Shown here piece by piece: positions 1 through 9,464 of a DNA stretch of 64,000 bases. How positions within the stretch are numbered: position 1 is the stretch's first letter; each line of letters starts with the position of its first letter. The translations under genes were made by a program, and so were the position numbers. The notes beneath the pieces are model-generated. The model did no database searches and had not been told where the DNA came from. It saw nothing but the letters and a program-made list of their open reading frames with translations. Origin of the DNA: PHAA01 sp963665865 (GTDB taxonomy: Bacteria; Bacillota; Syntrophomonadia; Syntrophomonadales; Syntrophomonadaceae); assembly GCA_963665865.2 (NCBI GenBank), contig CAXXWF010000001.1:3162001-3226000 (forward strand). The letters are read 5' to 3'.

Positions 1-863
1 GTTGTAATTGCATCCTGAGCTGATTCATAAATCGCTAACAGAAAGAATTTTATCCACTGCTCAAAGTTGCCTTTCGTTCTGACATCATTCAAACGGTCAT
101 AATACTCTATCCTGTTTCTCTTCAAAAAATATGAGATATACAAGGTTTCATGACTTAAATACTTTTTCTCAATCAGATAAAGTGCGATTAGAAGCCTTCC
201 TATTCTGCCGTTTCCATCTAAAAACGGGTGAATAGTTTCAAACTGATAGTGAATCAAGGCAATTTTAATTAGAGGTTCAAGTTCATCCTCTCTATTAATA
301 AATTTCTCAAGGTCAGACATTGCCTCTATCATCTCCTCGGAATTTGGAGGAATGTATCGAGCATCCCTTAAAGTGCCACCTGCCGGACCGATCCAGTTCT
401 GACTATGTCTGAATTCACCGGGGCTTTTTTCCCCGCCGCGGACACCCTGCATCAAAATCTCATGTGTTTCTTTTATAAGGCGATTGCAAATGGGCAGTTC
501 GCTAAGGCTTGATGAAGCATATTGTGATGCCTTAATGTAGTTAATAACATCCGCAATATGTTGATTGGTGTTTTCTTCAATATTGGGGTCAAGTATATCA
601 TCAAGGGTTGCTTGTGTGCCTTCAATTTGCGAGGATAGAAGTGCTTCCTTGCGCACATACATGGAGACAAACAGATCAATATTAGGAATCTGTCTCGAGA
701 CGCCTTCCAAGATTCCAATACTTCGGTTAGCCTTTGATAACAAATTAACAGTTTCCTCATTAAGCTCAACGGGTGGACTTGGCGGTAATGGCCTTGGTAA
801 AAACGATCTATATTGAAGTTCACCTGTTAAATTTGTCTTATATTCTCCTGCACGGTTTTTCAT
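1..863 (-). CDS. Fic family protein (probable AMPylase), 3' end outside window
   Basis: Reading from an ATG at 863 (RBS GAGGAGG just upstream) the frame stays open to the window edge, giving 287 codons with the C-terminus missing. The catalytic Fic signature HPFLDGNGRIGR lies at about residues 212-223. An N-terminal SSQIEG around residues 78-83 fits the (S/T)xxxE(G/N) inhibitory helix of class II Fic proteins, so the enzyme is probably auto-inhibited. Fic enzymes usually transfer AMP from ATP to a hydroxyl of a target protein. The N-terminal part (LPRPLPPSPPVEL) matches the Fic N-terminal domain of this subfamily. No antitoxin gene is seen next to it, so target and role are unknown. Family assignment is firm; substrate is not. 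Confidence 0.9.
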   Translation of the reverse strand, partial: MKNRAGEYKTNLTGELQYRSFLPRPLPPSPPVELNEETVNLLSKANRSIGILEGVSRQIPNIDLFVSMYVRKEALLSSQIEGTQATLDDILDPNIEENTNQHIADVINYIKASQYASSSLSELPICNRLIKETHEILMQGVRGGEKSPGEFRHSQNWIGPAGGTLRDARYIPPNSEEMIEAMSDLEKFINREDELEPLIKIALIHYQFETIHPFLDGNGRIGRLLIALYLIEKKYLSHETLYISYFLKRNRIEYYDRLNDVRTKGNFEQWIKFFLLAIYESAQDAIT

Positions 864-1112
864 ATTGCACCTCCTCTAAAATGAAATTATATTCTTATAA
901 TAACACATTTATTTCTTTATTATAATGCAAAACCAAATAACAAGGTCATATATCTTCTATTTATTTCATTATTATCTAATTAAACAAATAACATACATGG
1001 TTAGAGAACAGCCGGTATTCCTTCAGGAGCAGTTCGGTTTTGATGTAACTCCTGCGCATGCCTCCCATAAGAAAAACCTCCAAACTTTGATGCTCTTTTG
1101 TTGCATTTGAAA

Positions 1113-1164
1113 AAGCCCGGTACCCACCCGGCGAGATGACTGAGAACCAGGGGGGTACGGGCTT
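1113..1164 (-). terminator. Probable rho-independent terminator of the SLH/YcdB-like gene
   Basis: On the minus strand AAGCCCGTACCC pairs with GGGTACCGGGCTT across a loop of about 20 bases and is followed by a short T-run. It lies about 30 bases beyond the stop of the gene that ends at 1195. The long loop is unusual for a simple terminator. Confidence 0.6.
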
Positions 1165-1194
1165 AATTTTAAAAAAAAATTAGATTTTTAAAGC

Positions 1195-3438
1195 TTAATT
1201 CTTAGCTCCCAAAGAATGGATTAGCGCGAGAGCCGCCTCAGCCCTGGTTACTACATGGCTCCCATCGAAATTTGTGCCATCGCCTTTAATAATATCCAAT
1301 CCGTAGCAGAGGGCGGCATAGCCCCTCAGGTCGTCACCGAGCAGGGAAGCATCCTTATAAGGAACCTGAAAGATTTCCGTCCGCCGGGCCAGGTATTCCA
1401 GAGAGAGGGAACGCACCATAAGCTGGGCCAAAAGACCCCGGCTTACCTCGGAGTCCGGGGGCAAGCTCTCCTTAATCCACCCCAGCTCAAAAGCGCGCTT
1501 CATGATTTCCGGCTCGGAGAGATTACGGGTATTATCAATACCACTGGCACTGTTTAGCATAGCTTTCAGCAATGCCAATAGTTTAATGTGTTCATCGGGA
1601 TGGAAGGCATTTCCGTATTCGCCCATAAGCCCTGCCTGCCCCAGAATGGATATTTCCTTTTCTGCATAATTTCCTGCGATGTCGGTGAAAACGTGACTTC
1701 CCTCATTTAGTGACAGGGGCTCACCTTGTTCATTAAGTTCGGTCCCATTATGGGCATCAATCATGCTAAACATAGCATGGGTGGGCTGATTTTGCGGCAG
1801 GTAGACCAGATGCATTTCTGGAGCACTTCCCTCGACCATGTTGAAAAGGGAATAAGCCAGGGTTAACGGAGCAGCTTGCAGATATAACTCATTACCCTTA
1901 TCCGTCCCCAGAGCTCCTTGGGGGGAAGGGAATTCTTTATCTATCCAGTTCAGGTTGTAGGAAACAATCTTTTTTGAGATCCGGTCTACTGTGATATTGA
2001 CTCCGTTGTTGGGAAAGAGTATCCCATTCACCGTTCTCAAGTAGTTGAAAGACCAGTTGGGCGGATTGGAGCCGGGAACCATAATCCGTTTCTTATACTG
2101 GTCAAAATCCACCTGATCAAACTTAAACTGTGAAAAATGATTTTCCTGAACTTTCTTAAGAAAATCATCCGCTAGAGCCCGGGCTGTTTCCTGCGTCATG
2201 GTAGCGGTAGAATCACTGGCGGCAGGTACATCTAGATTAAACCCGACCAATTCTCCGGTTCGGGCATTTACTCGCCCATTCAGGTTTGATGGAAGGGGGG
2301 ATGATGATGATGAGGGTGCGGCGTTGCTTATAGGTATAGCGGTAATTTTGATATCACTATGGGCTGCCGATAGGTTTGAGGACCAGGAAAGGTTCCATAT
2401 ACGCTGTTGGGGATCTCGCCAATTTTTTTCCAGATTGGCAGAGCGCAAGATCAGATTATCATCAATATTAACCCATTTAGCCACAATGCTGGCGGCCTCT
2501 TCTTGGCTAAGTAGATTGGCGGTGTTCTTAATTTCATCCTGTTCTTGAGGGGTTAAGGGTTGTGGGGCTCTATCCATCGCCAGATTTTTTGCTGATGAAT
2601 ACATTTCCTCGGCTCCCCCTCCACCGCCTAGCCAACCTACGTTGGCGGTGAGAACCGGTTTGCCGGTAAATGCATCAAGTGCTCCCCGGGAAGGATGATC
2701 CAGACGATAAACCAGCTGAGGAGATTGCTGGGCAGCAATGACCGGCGAACCGCCCGGGTATGGCATAACATACTCTAGTTTAATAATTCCTTCACTTATA
2801 AAAGACTGCCGGGCTGTTTCAAGCGAGATTATTCCGTTGGGAGAAGGCATATCCTTATTAGTCCAATTAAGATTGTAATTAATCACTTGGCCGTCACTCG
2901 CACTGATTTGCATAGTAACGCCCTCGCCCATTACCGGAATGTTGTTAAATATACGCTGCCAGCGTACACTGTAATTAGATGAGCCAAAACTGGTCAGAGA
3001 AATGAGCTGATTTTCAGGTATTAGCACCAGGGAAGAAACCCGGCTCGGTATTAAGCGCTGTAATAAATCGCCGCCAATATTTTGAGCATCAGCAAGAGAG
3101 ATAGACGGGATGCGATTATGAGCTTGGGTTTCGGGGTTCCAACTATTCATGGAAATGATCTCCCCGCTGGCAGCATCCACCTGGGCTCCAAAATTACCGC
3201 CTTTTCCTGCGGGGTCAGTCCAGTTGAGAGACCAGAACTGGCTGTTTTCTCCTTGGTTATAGCCGGAACTAAAATTAGTATACTCGGGGGGCACCGCGAA
3301 AGTTTGTTTCACCGATTGGATAGCCTGATCCAGGGATATGTTGGCCCGGTCAGAGGCCAGGGAAGCTGCAGGCAACAGTGTTATAAGCAGCAAAGAGACC
3401 ATGAGCCAAACGATGCATTTCCGTCGTTTAGTGTGCAT
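1195..3438 (-). CDS. Secreted YcdB/YcdC-type repeat protein with C-terminal SLH region
   Basis: A protein of about 747 residues with an N-terminal signal peptide (Lys/Arg-rich start, hydrophobic WLMVSLLLITLLP, cleavage near SLASD). The body has repeated modules of PepSY/YcdB type, seen as recurring phrases ending in NLNWT or NLNWID. The last 170 residues resemble S-layer homology domains (VFTDIAGNYAEKEI... and a final VTRAEAALALIHSLG), which normally anchor proteins to secondary cell-wall polymer. I place the start at the ATG at 3438, ten bases after AGGAG; the upstream in-frame GTG at 3447 is too close to that RBS. The role is unknown; a cell-surface location is inferred. Confidence 0.8.
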   Translation of the reverse strand: MHTKRRKCIVWLMVSLLLITLLPAASLASDRANISLDQAIQSVKQTFAVPPEYTNFSSGYNQGENSQFWSLNWTDPAGKGGNFGAQVDAASGEIISMNSWNPETQAHNRIPSISLADAQNIGGDLLQRLIPSRVSSLVLIPENQLISLTSFGSSNYSVRWQRIFNNIPVMGEGVTMQISASDGQVINYNLNWTNKDMPSPNGIISLETARQSFISEGIIKLEYVMPYPGGSPVIAAQQSPQLVYRLDHPSRGALDAFTGKPVLTANVGWLGGGGGAEEMYSSAKNLAMDRAPQPLTPQEQDEIKNTANLLSQEEAASIVAKWVNIDDNLILRSANLEKNWRDPQQRIWNLSWSSNLSAAHSDIKITAIPISNAAPSSSSSPLPSNLNGRVNARTGELVGFNLDVPAASDSTATMTQETARALADDFLKKVQENHFSQFKFDQVDFDQYKKRIMVPGSNPPNWSFNYLRTVNGILFPNNGVNITVDRISKKIVSYNLNWIDKEFPSPQGALGTDKGNELYLQAAPLTLAYSLFNMVEGSAPEMHLVYLPQNQPTHAMFSMIDAHNGTELNEQGEPLSLNEGSHVFTDIAGNYAEKEISILGQAGLMGEYGNAFHPDEHIKLLALLKAMLNSASGIDNTRNLSEPEIMKRAFELGWIKESLPPDSEVSRGLLAQLMVRSLSLEYLARRTEIFQVPYKDASLLGDDLRGYAALCYGLDIIKGDGTNFDGSHVVTRAEAALALIHSLGAKN

Positions 3439-3567
3439 TTCTATCACGCTCCTAATAATTTAAGTGTACAATTAATACGAGAAATTAGTAAAAACCTGTC
3501 AGGGTAAAATTAAACTATGATCAATTTTTGTTATAGATGTATAGATGTACGTGACGAATGAATCGGA

Positions 3568-4449
3568 GAACAAGGGGACGGGTACCTTGTTCGTTATTTA
3601 TTAGGCGTTATGAACAGTTGTTGAACCAATCCCCGTCAACCGACTAATTTGCCGGACAGTAATCCCTTCGACCCCCTTCATTTTTCTCAGCACCTCATTC
3701 CGTTCCTTTTTGGGCATTTCTTTGAGGCTTACTAATGATTGCTCCCCTACTATTCTTTTCAAAAGAAGCTGGGCTTCTTCATCTGTGATACGATTTCGTT
3801 CAATATATTCAAGACAGTTTATATCATCGCTCTCCTCCATGAAGGCACGAAATATATCATTGGAATTCTTCGTACTATTATCAAATAACCCTAAAATAAA
3901 ACTGGTCTTGCTTAAATCCGAAAGATAATTTGTCCCTCCGTAATATACCTGGCAGCTGCTCCATCGATACATCTCCGGTTTATTAACTATTCCGGCCTTA
4001 ACTGGATTATTTAGAATATAACGAATTACGGTTTTTAAATAGATATCATCTTCAACATTTTCACTTTTGAATCTATCTTGAAATAAATATCCTTTGCGGT
4101 CATATTTCCAATTGTAATAATATGCATAGCTCCCACCCAGGCGCTTCATAACCATGGATATGCTATCCTTGCCCTCCAAAATGAGCAGGTGAACGTGATT
4201 ACTCATTAAACAATAACCCAGGACTTGTGCTTCACATTCTTGACTTATTCGGTATAAGGTTTCCAAGTATCGTTTATAATCATCTTCATCATGAAAAATG
4301 TTTTGCCCATTAATGCCGCGAGCCATTAAGTGATAAATCCCCGTTTTGCTAGCCTGCCTAGCGTTCCTTGCCATACCGATCCCTCTTTTTACTTTTCCTT
4401 TATTTTACTTCAGAAAATATAAGTGAACAAGGTACCCGTCCCCTTGTTC
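3568..4449 (-). mobile_element. REP-associated transposase element, copy 1, bounded by REP-like palindromes
   Basis: The unit starts and ends with the same 25-base palindrome in opposite orientation (3568-3592 and 4425-4449). Each has arms GAACAAGG and CCTTGTTC around a 9-base loop. The transposase stop codon is only 8 bases from the left palindrome. The organisation is that of a RAYT gene with flanking REP sequences. A second copy in the same orientation lies at 6918-7797. Confidence 0.85.
3601..4374 (-). CDS. REP-associated tyrosine transposase (RAYT, Y1_Tnp/IS200-like), intact copy
   Basis: 257 residues. The HUH metal-binding motif is seen as MSNHVHLLIL near residues 57-66. The downstream YLFQDRFKSENVEDD... 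and IRYILNNPVKAGIV segments are typical of REP-associated Y1 transposases. The C-terminal part (VRQISRLTGIGSTTVHNA) is a DnaA-like or HTH tail. Such proteins cut and rejoin single-stranded DNA at REP hairpins. This copy has no internal stop or frameshift, unlike copy 2. It sits between an SLH protein and an NHL protein with no obvious role for either. Confidence 0.9.
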   Translation of the reverse strand: MARNARQASKTGIYHLMARGINGQNIFHDEDDYKRYLETLYRISQECEAQVLGYCLMSNHVHLLILEGKDSISMVMKRLGGSYAYYYNWKYDRKGYLFQDRFKSENVEDDIYLKTVIRYILNNPVKAGIVNKPEMYRWSSCQVYYGGTNYLSDLSKTSFILGLFDNSTKNSNDIFRAFMEESDDINCLEYIERNRITDEEAQLLLKRIVGEQSLVSLKEMPKKERNEVLRKMKGVEGITVRQISRLTGIGSTTVHNA

Positions 4450-4566
4450 TCTTGTTCCTCCTATTTTATCAAGGCGGAGAGGAGAGCTGGTCTGAAATGT
4501 GTTCTGAAATTGCTCTATAGATATACTTCGCTTCTGGTAGTCAACGGGTAAGTAATATCATGTTAA

Positions 4567-6594
4567 TTAGTTAATTGGATCAACTATTTTTATGGTATTA
4601 ACTACAGAATCAAATTTATTTAATAATTTCCTATTTTCTTGCGGGACGGAACTAATCGCAATTTCATAAGTGAAGTCATTTTTGATTACCCAAATATCTT
4701 TGGACATAATAACTGTTTTTCCCATAGTCACAGTTGTTAATCTTTCAAATCCTAAAGTTCCGGATATTGTAACTTCTTTCTCAGATATTACTTTCACATC
4801 GCTAAACAATTTGTTTATATACATCAAGGAATTTGTTTTTATAATATCCATGTTGATATTCTGGCCATTAAGACTTCTAACTGATATACATATATTAGCA
4901 CTGAGTTCGCCTGTAATAGATTCCTTAGGAGATGGAAAAATAAATAAATCTACATTAGGATCATCGGTTTTGACGCTCCAATCATTAGGATAAGATATAG
5001 CAAACCTCCCTTTAGGATCAGAATAAATTATAGTTTTTGAATTAGGATCACTATTATTAGTAATAACAACCGTTTGTGTTTCATCTACCCAATCCACTTT
5101 ACAACCCATGGCCTCGGAAACAAAGCGTAATGGTACCAAGGTACGCCCATTAACTATCTTACCCGGAATGTCTAGATTCACAACCTGACCATTTTTCGTT
5201 GCAGTAGCTGAACCAATCTGTAATATTATCGTATTAAGCCCTTTTACTGCGGTTACTGTTTGTGAATCTTCGTCCCATGAAACTGTTGCCCCTAAAGCCT
5301 CAAAAATTGTTCGTAAAGGAACTAGAGTTCTTCCATTTTCGATAATAGGGGATACATCAAAAGAAAGTTTATTCCCATTCAAAACAACATTGGGAGCGGC
5401 TAGAACTGGTTCCGGTAGAATTACTGGCGTGCTCTTATTGGTATCAATATTATTACTAATGTCGCTATTCTCTTGACCAGAACCTGCCAAAATTACTTTA
5501 CGAACACAATGGTTCGCACAATCAGCTATATATATATTTCCACCCGCATCAAAGGCTATTGCACTAGGCCCATTTAAACTTGCAGATGTTGCCGGGCTTC
5601 CATCACCCGAATAACCTTTTGTTCCGTTTCCAATCACCGTGGATATAATTCCATTAGTATCAACCTTTCGAATACAATTATTAGAACTATCTGCTATATA
5701 CATATTACCTGCTTTATCAAAGGATACTCCCTTTGGACGATTTAAACGTGCCGATGTTGCTTGTCCTCCATCTCCAGAATATCCACCCACATTGGGAATC
5801 CCTATACCGGCCACGGTAGATATATTGCCGGCACTGTCTATCTTGCTAATACAATTGTTCCCATTATCAGCAAAATAAAGGCAGTTGTTGTTATCAAAAG
5901 CTAAGCCAAAAGCAGCACCTAGGGTGGCCATAATAGCAGGCCCTCCGTACCCAGTATGATCAAATTTTCCTGTTCCCGCATAAGTTCTTATTATCCCCAT
6001 TTGATCTACCGTACGAACACGTGTAAAATCGGATATATAGAGATTATTATCTTTGTCAACGATCAAGCCAAAAGTTCCGGTTAGTTTGGCGGATGTGGCT
6101 GACCCACCTTCTCCAGAATATCCTGAAATGCCGATACCGGCAACAGTGCTTATATTTCCCTGGATATCAACCTTTCTGACGCAGTATCCTAATAAATCGG
6201 CGATATACAAATTGCCCTTACTGTCAAATGCTAATGCGTTCGGGTTATTCAATTGGGCAAATATGGCGGGACCTCCGTCTCCGGTATATCCTTTAGTACC
6301 ATTTCCAGCAAAGGTGGTAATAAGTCCATTGGTGTCAATCTTACGTACGCAATGATTCGATGAATCTGCTATATACATATTCCCCTTGTCATCGAATACG
6401 ATTGCAGAAGGAAAATTTAATTGCGCAGCTAACGCCGTACCGCCATCCCCTGTATACCCAGGTATTCCATTACCCACTATAGTCACAATAATTGGCTCAC
6501 TTTGGGCTTGTGTTGGTTGCACCCATATAAAGTTCATGATTGATAGTACAAGAAACACACCAAGAGTAATCGGGGTTAGTTGTCTTTTATTCAT
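4567..6594 (-). CDS. Secreted NHL-repeat protein with copper-amine-oxidase-like domain
   Basis: 675 residues. Signal peptide: MNKRQ followed by a hydrophobic stretch and cleavage near TQAQS. Residues 40-370 hold about six NHL repeats with the recurring phrase GNGTKGYTGDGGPA...N(L/M)YIADSSNHCVRKID, which would form a beta-propeller. Residues 395-515 hold a copper amine oxidase N-terminal-like domain, recognised by GRTLVPLRTIFEALGATVSWDE and a second GRTLVPLRFVSEAMGCKVDW; this domain is common in secreted Firmicute proteins. Residues 530-675 resemble a PsbP-like module. It lies between the two direct RAYT copies. Function is unknown; an extracellular binding role is inferred. Confidence 0.8.
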   Translation of the reverse strand: MNKRQLTPITLGVFLVLSIMNFIWVQPTQAQSEPIIVTIVGNGIPGYTGDGGTALAAQLNFPSAIVFDDKGNMYIADSSNHCVRKIDTNGLITTFAGNGTKGYTGDGGPAIFAQLNNPNALAFDSKGNLYIADLLGYCVRKVDIQGNISTVAGIGISGYSGEGGSATSAKLTGTFGLIVDKDNNLYISDFTRVRTVDQMGIIRTYAGTGKFDHTGYGGPAIMATLGAAFGLAFDNNNCLYFADNGNNCISKIDSAGNISTVAGIGIPNVGGYSGDGGQATSARLNRPKGVSFDKAGNMYIADSSNNCIRKVDTNGIISTVIGNGTKGYSGDGSPATSASLNGPSAIAFDAGGNIYIADCANHCVRKVILAGSGQENSDISNNIDTNKSTPVILPEPVLAAPNVVLNGNKLSFDVSPIIENGRTLVPLRTIFEALGATVSWDEDSQTVTAVKGLNTIILQIGSATATKNGQVVNLDIPGKIVNGRTLVPLRFVSEAMGCKVDWVDETQTVVITNNSDPNSKTIIYSDPKGRFAISYPNDWSVKTDDPNVDLFIFPSPKESITGELSANICISVRSLNGQNINMDIIKTNSLMYINKLFSDVKVISEKEVTISGTLGFERLTTVTMGKTVIMSKDIWVIKNDFTYEIAISSVPQENRKLLNKFDSVVNTIKIVDPIN

Positions 6595-6917
6595 TTTTCC
6601 ACCATCCTTACTTCACCATCTATTCTTTTTGTTTGCGTCAGTTATTTATTCAATCAGACCATTTCCAGGTTTAGATATGTCTCCTGGGTTAACTAAATTA
6701 TGACCATCTCCCATTTCTAATAGCCCCCATTATTCAATATAATTAACCGTAATATCCTATTTGCTATTGTAATAATAGCACCTTCTCTATTGTCTATCAC
6801 AATTCCTTCCTATTCAGTATAATTTTACATATTCAAATTTTATTTATAGGTCAAATTAATCCTATATATCGAGTAAAGCCAGAATTACAAAAGGAGGATC
6901 TTAAATCCTCCAGGGAC
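6595..6917. other. AT-rich intergenic region, no gene seen
   Basis: About 320 bases between the NHL gene start and RAYT copy 2. I see no coding remnant, no RNA gene and no convincing promoter hexamers; it presumably holds the NHL gene promoter. Confidence 0.5.
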
Positions 6918-7797
6918 GAACAAGGGGACGGGTACCTTGTTCGTTATTTATTAGGCGTTGTGAACAGTTGTTGAACCAATCCCCGTCAACCGACTAATTT
7001 GCCGGACAGTAATCCCTTCGACCCCCTTCATTTTTCTCAGCACCTCATTCCGTTCCTTTTTGGGTATTTCTTTGAGGCTTACTAATGATTGCTCCCCTAC
7101 TATTCTTTTCAAAAGAAGCTGGGCTTCTTCATCTGTGATACAATTTCGTTCAATATATTCAAGACATTGTACATCATCGCTCTCCCCATGAAGGCACGAA
7201 ATATATCATTGGAATTCTTCGTACTATTATCAAATAACCCTAAAATAAAACTGGTCTTGCTTAAATCCGAAAGATAATATGTCCCTCCGTGATATACCTG
7301 GCAGCTGCTCCATCGATACATCTCCGGTTTATTAACGATTCCGGCCTTAACTGGATTATTTAGAATATAACGAATTACGGTTTTTAAATAGATATCATCT
7401 TCAACATTTTCGCTTTTGAATCTATCTTGAAATAAATATCCTTTGCGGTCATATTTCCAATTGTAATAATATGCATAGCTCCCACCCAGGCGCTTCATAA
7501 CCATGGATATGCTATCCTTACCCTCCAAAATGAGCAGGTGAACGTGATTGCTCATTAAACAATAACCCAGGACTTGTGCTTCACATTCTTGACTTATTCG
7601 GTATAAGGTTTCCAAGTATCGTTTATAATCATCTTCATCATGAAAAATGTTTTGTCCATTAATGCCGCGAGCCATTAAGTGATAAATCCCCGTTTTGCTA
7701 GCCTGCCTAGCGTTCCTGGCCATACCGATCCCTCTTTTTACTTTTCCTTTATTTTACTTCAGAAAATAAAGGGAACAAGGTACCCGTCCCCTTGTTC
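6918..7797 (-). mobile_element. REP-associated transposase element, copy 2
   Basis: Same structure and orientation as copy 1: palindromes at 6918-6942 and 7773-7797 enclose a transposase gene. DNA identity with copy 1 is very high by eye over the whole unit. The right palindrome directly abuts the serine recombinase remnant, so this unit marks the truncation point of that gene. Confidence 0.85.
6951..7723 (-). pseudogene. RAYT transposase, frameshifted copy
   Basis: Colinear with the intact 257-residue RAYT from the start at 7723 to the original stop at 6951. One base is missing near 7181-7188 (copy 1 reads CTCTCCTCCATG, copy 2 reads CTCTCCCCATG). This shifts the frame after about residue 179 and ends the product early, at 7109. 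The HUH motif (SNHVHLLIL) is intact, but the C-terminal REP-recognition or HTH part is lost. It is probably inactive, although it could be mobilised by copy 1. Confidence 0.88.
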
Positions 7798-7798
7798 C

Positions 7799-8461
7799 CT
7801 CAAATGCGGCTTTAAGATGGTCGGGAAAAATGGCGGTACCTGGGGAGACAAAAAAAGATATGACTATTATATCTGCAATAACAGAGAACGGACCCATCAA
7901 TGTGATGCCAAAATGATCAGGCGAGACATCATAGAGCAGCTGGTGCTGGAAGAATTAGAAAAGAAGGTGCTAAATCCTGACCTCTTTCCCGTACTGGCCA
8001 CTAAGATCCAGCAAGGAATGAGTGACTTGGGTGGGGAAGCTAAAAAGGAGCGGGTTTATTTACGGGCTGAGTTGGCTAAATCGCAGGTCAAAATTAATAA
8101 TATGCTGGAGATGATAGAGGAAGGGGCAGGGTCAAAGCAACTGCTGGAGAGACTTAAGCAAAGAGAATCTGAACAGATCATCTTAGAGAACCGACTTCAG
8201 GAGATTGAACGCAAAACAAAAGCCAGTACCATCTCCAGAGAAATGATACTGGCCTATCTTGAACAAGAATATAAAGCCCTTAAGTCTAATGATGCCCTCA
8301 CAGCAAAGGGCTTAATTGACCGGTATGTCGAGAAAGTTATTATATATGGTAATGAGTTTGAAGCGATTTTCAAATTTCTGCATACACATGGTGGAGGCGG
8401 GGGGAGTCGAACCCCCGTCCGAAAGAAAGACCAGAGGAGCTTCTACGAGCGTATTTCGTGA
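7799..8461 (+). pseudogene. C-terminal remnant of a large serine recombinase ending in ssrA
   Basis: The open frame from 7799 encodes the end of the zinc-ribbon region (LKCGFKMVGK... YYICNNRERTHQCDAKMI) followed by the coiled-coil-rich C-terminal domain typical of large serine integrases. The resolvase catalytic domain and the recombinase domain are missing; the fragment begins right at the palindrome of RAYT copy 2. One Cys pair of the zinc ribbon is incomplete. The original C-terminus probably lay near 8390; the remaining codons are antisense to the 3' end of tmRNA. This suggests a decayed integrated element whose attachment site was the ssrA 3' end. Confidence 0.8.
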
Positions 8462-8740
8462 TTTGTGTTTCGCCATCGGGACGCCCACGAACAGGCTTCC
8501 TTAGGCTATCCCCGATTTGTTTCCCCATAAAGCCCCTCGAGAAAGAAGGCTTAAGGGTACCCTCACTATGTGACGCCCTGCACTAACCCGCGAGGACAGC
8601 TAGCCGGACGAGCAGCCGCTAGGCTGCTAGTGCGTAATTATTTTCTGCAGTTATTGTTTTTTCCACCTTTTTATCGAGCTGGCGGCAACTCGGCTCGCTA
8701 CTCAACCCATCTTATCCCCCGTCGAAACCATTGCGCCCCC
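8389..8740 (-). ncRNA. ssrA: tmRNA
   Basis: Both ends of the tRNA-like domain are visible. The 5' end reads GGGGGCGCAATGGTTTCGAC. The 3' end has the TPsiC-like arm CGGGGGTTCGACTCCCCCC and an encoded CCA at 8391-8389. Length is 352 bases. The tag reading frame lies around 8627-8656: GCA resume codon, then tag AENNYALAA and TAG stop. tmRNA rescues stalled ribosomes and tags the nascent peptide for proteolysis, with SmpB as partner, whose gene is immediately upstream on the same strand. The 3' end overlaps the serine recombinase remnant on the opposite strand. Confidence 0.95.
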
Positions 8741-8854
8741 TTAATTAAGTGAACTGCAGTTTACGGAAGTATATCTAATATCACCATAAGAGTATATCAT
8801 ATTTTCAGATGTTGGTTATCTGTAATATTCATCCACTCATAATGATACTTGGTA

Positions 8855-9328
8855 TCAATCATCTCTTCCTTTGTTTTTTAAGGCTCTTTCTAGATAGCGC
8901 TTGGAATCGCGCTCGGCTATATCCTGCCGTTTATCATAGAGTTTTTTACCTACTGCCACCGCTAGATCCATTTTGGCCAGGCCGTGTTTGAAAAATATCT
9001 TAAGTGGTATTAAGGTATAACCCTTTTCCTTTTGCAGAGCCAGCAAGCGACGAATCTCAGCTTTGTGAAGCAGAAGCTTCTTCGGCCTCTTGGGCTCATG
9101 GTTAAATTGATTGCCCTGCTCATATGGACTGATATGAAAATTATTAACCCACACTTCACCGGATTTAACCACCGCATAGGCATCCTGCAGGTTACCTTTT
9201 CCCATGCGCAGGGACTTAACTTCTGTCCCCACCAACGCCAGGCCGGCCTCATAGGTTTCTTCGATGTGGTACTCATGCCTGGCTTTGCGGTTTTCTACCA
9301 CCGGTTGAATTCCCTTTTTCTTCTTCAT
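8855..9328 (-). CDS. smpB: SsrA-binding protein
   Basis: 157 residues, the usual length. Typical segments are NRKARHEYHIEETYEAGLAL near the N-terminus, GTEVKSLRMGKGNLQDAYA, the Pro/Lys-rich loop NHEPKRPKKLLLHK and a basic tail DIAERDSKRYLERALK. It binds the tRNA-like domain of tmRNA and carries it to stalled ribosomes. It lies about 115 bases upstream of ssrA in the same direction, so the two partners are neighbours. A clear promoter at 9465-9494 with a structured leader suggests transcription independent of rnr. Confidence 0.96.
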   Translation of the reverse strand: MKKKKGIQPVVENRKARHEYHIEETYEAGLALVGTEVKSLRMGKGNLQDAYAVVKSGEVWVNNFHISPYEQGNQFNHEPKRPKKLLLHKAEIRRLLALQKEKGYTLIPLKIFFKHGLAKMDLAVAVGKKLYDKRQDIAERDSKRYLERALKNKGRDD

Positions 9329-9402
9329 ATTTTCACCTCAAAAGAGATAACTGTCTTATGCAGATCCCCTTCGGCCACAGGAGAATACGTGTTAGTACAA
9401 AC

Positions 9403-9443
9403 AACCCTCGCCTTGGTACAACTGTGCCTCCAAAGCCAGGGTT
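9403..9443 (-). promoter_or_regulatory. Structured leader hairpin upstream of smpB
   Basis: On the minus strand AACCCTGGCTTTGG pairs with CCAAGGCGAGGGTT, leaving a loop of about 13 bases. It lies inside the roughly 130-base leader between the predicted start of transcription and smpB. No T-run follows, so it is not an obvious terminator; it may be a leader structure. Confidence 0.45.
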
Positions 9444-9464
9444 AAACAACAATTCTGCTCTTTC

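Noticed and set aside
925..1110. Plus-strand open frame of 61 codons
   Set aside because: AT-rich intergenic sequence with no RBS and no recognisable protein features; overlaps the terminator region.
3568..7797. Composite transposon made of the two RAYT copies around the NHL gene
   Set aside because: RAYT units are REP-linked and not known to move intervening DNA as a composite; simple duplication explains the arrangement.
8316..8752. Open frames on the plus strand across 8316-8504 and 8570-8752
   Set aside because: They are antisense to tmRNA, whose ends and tag frame are clear.
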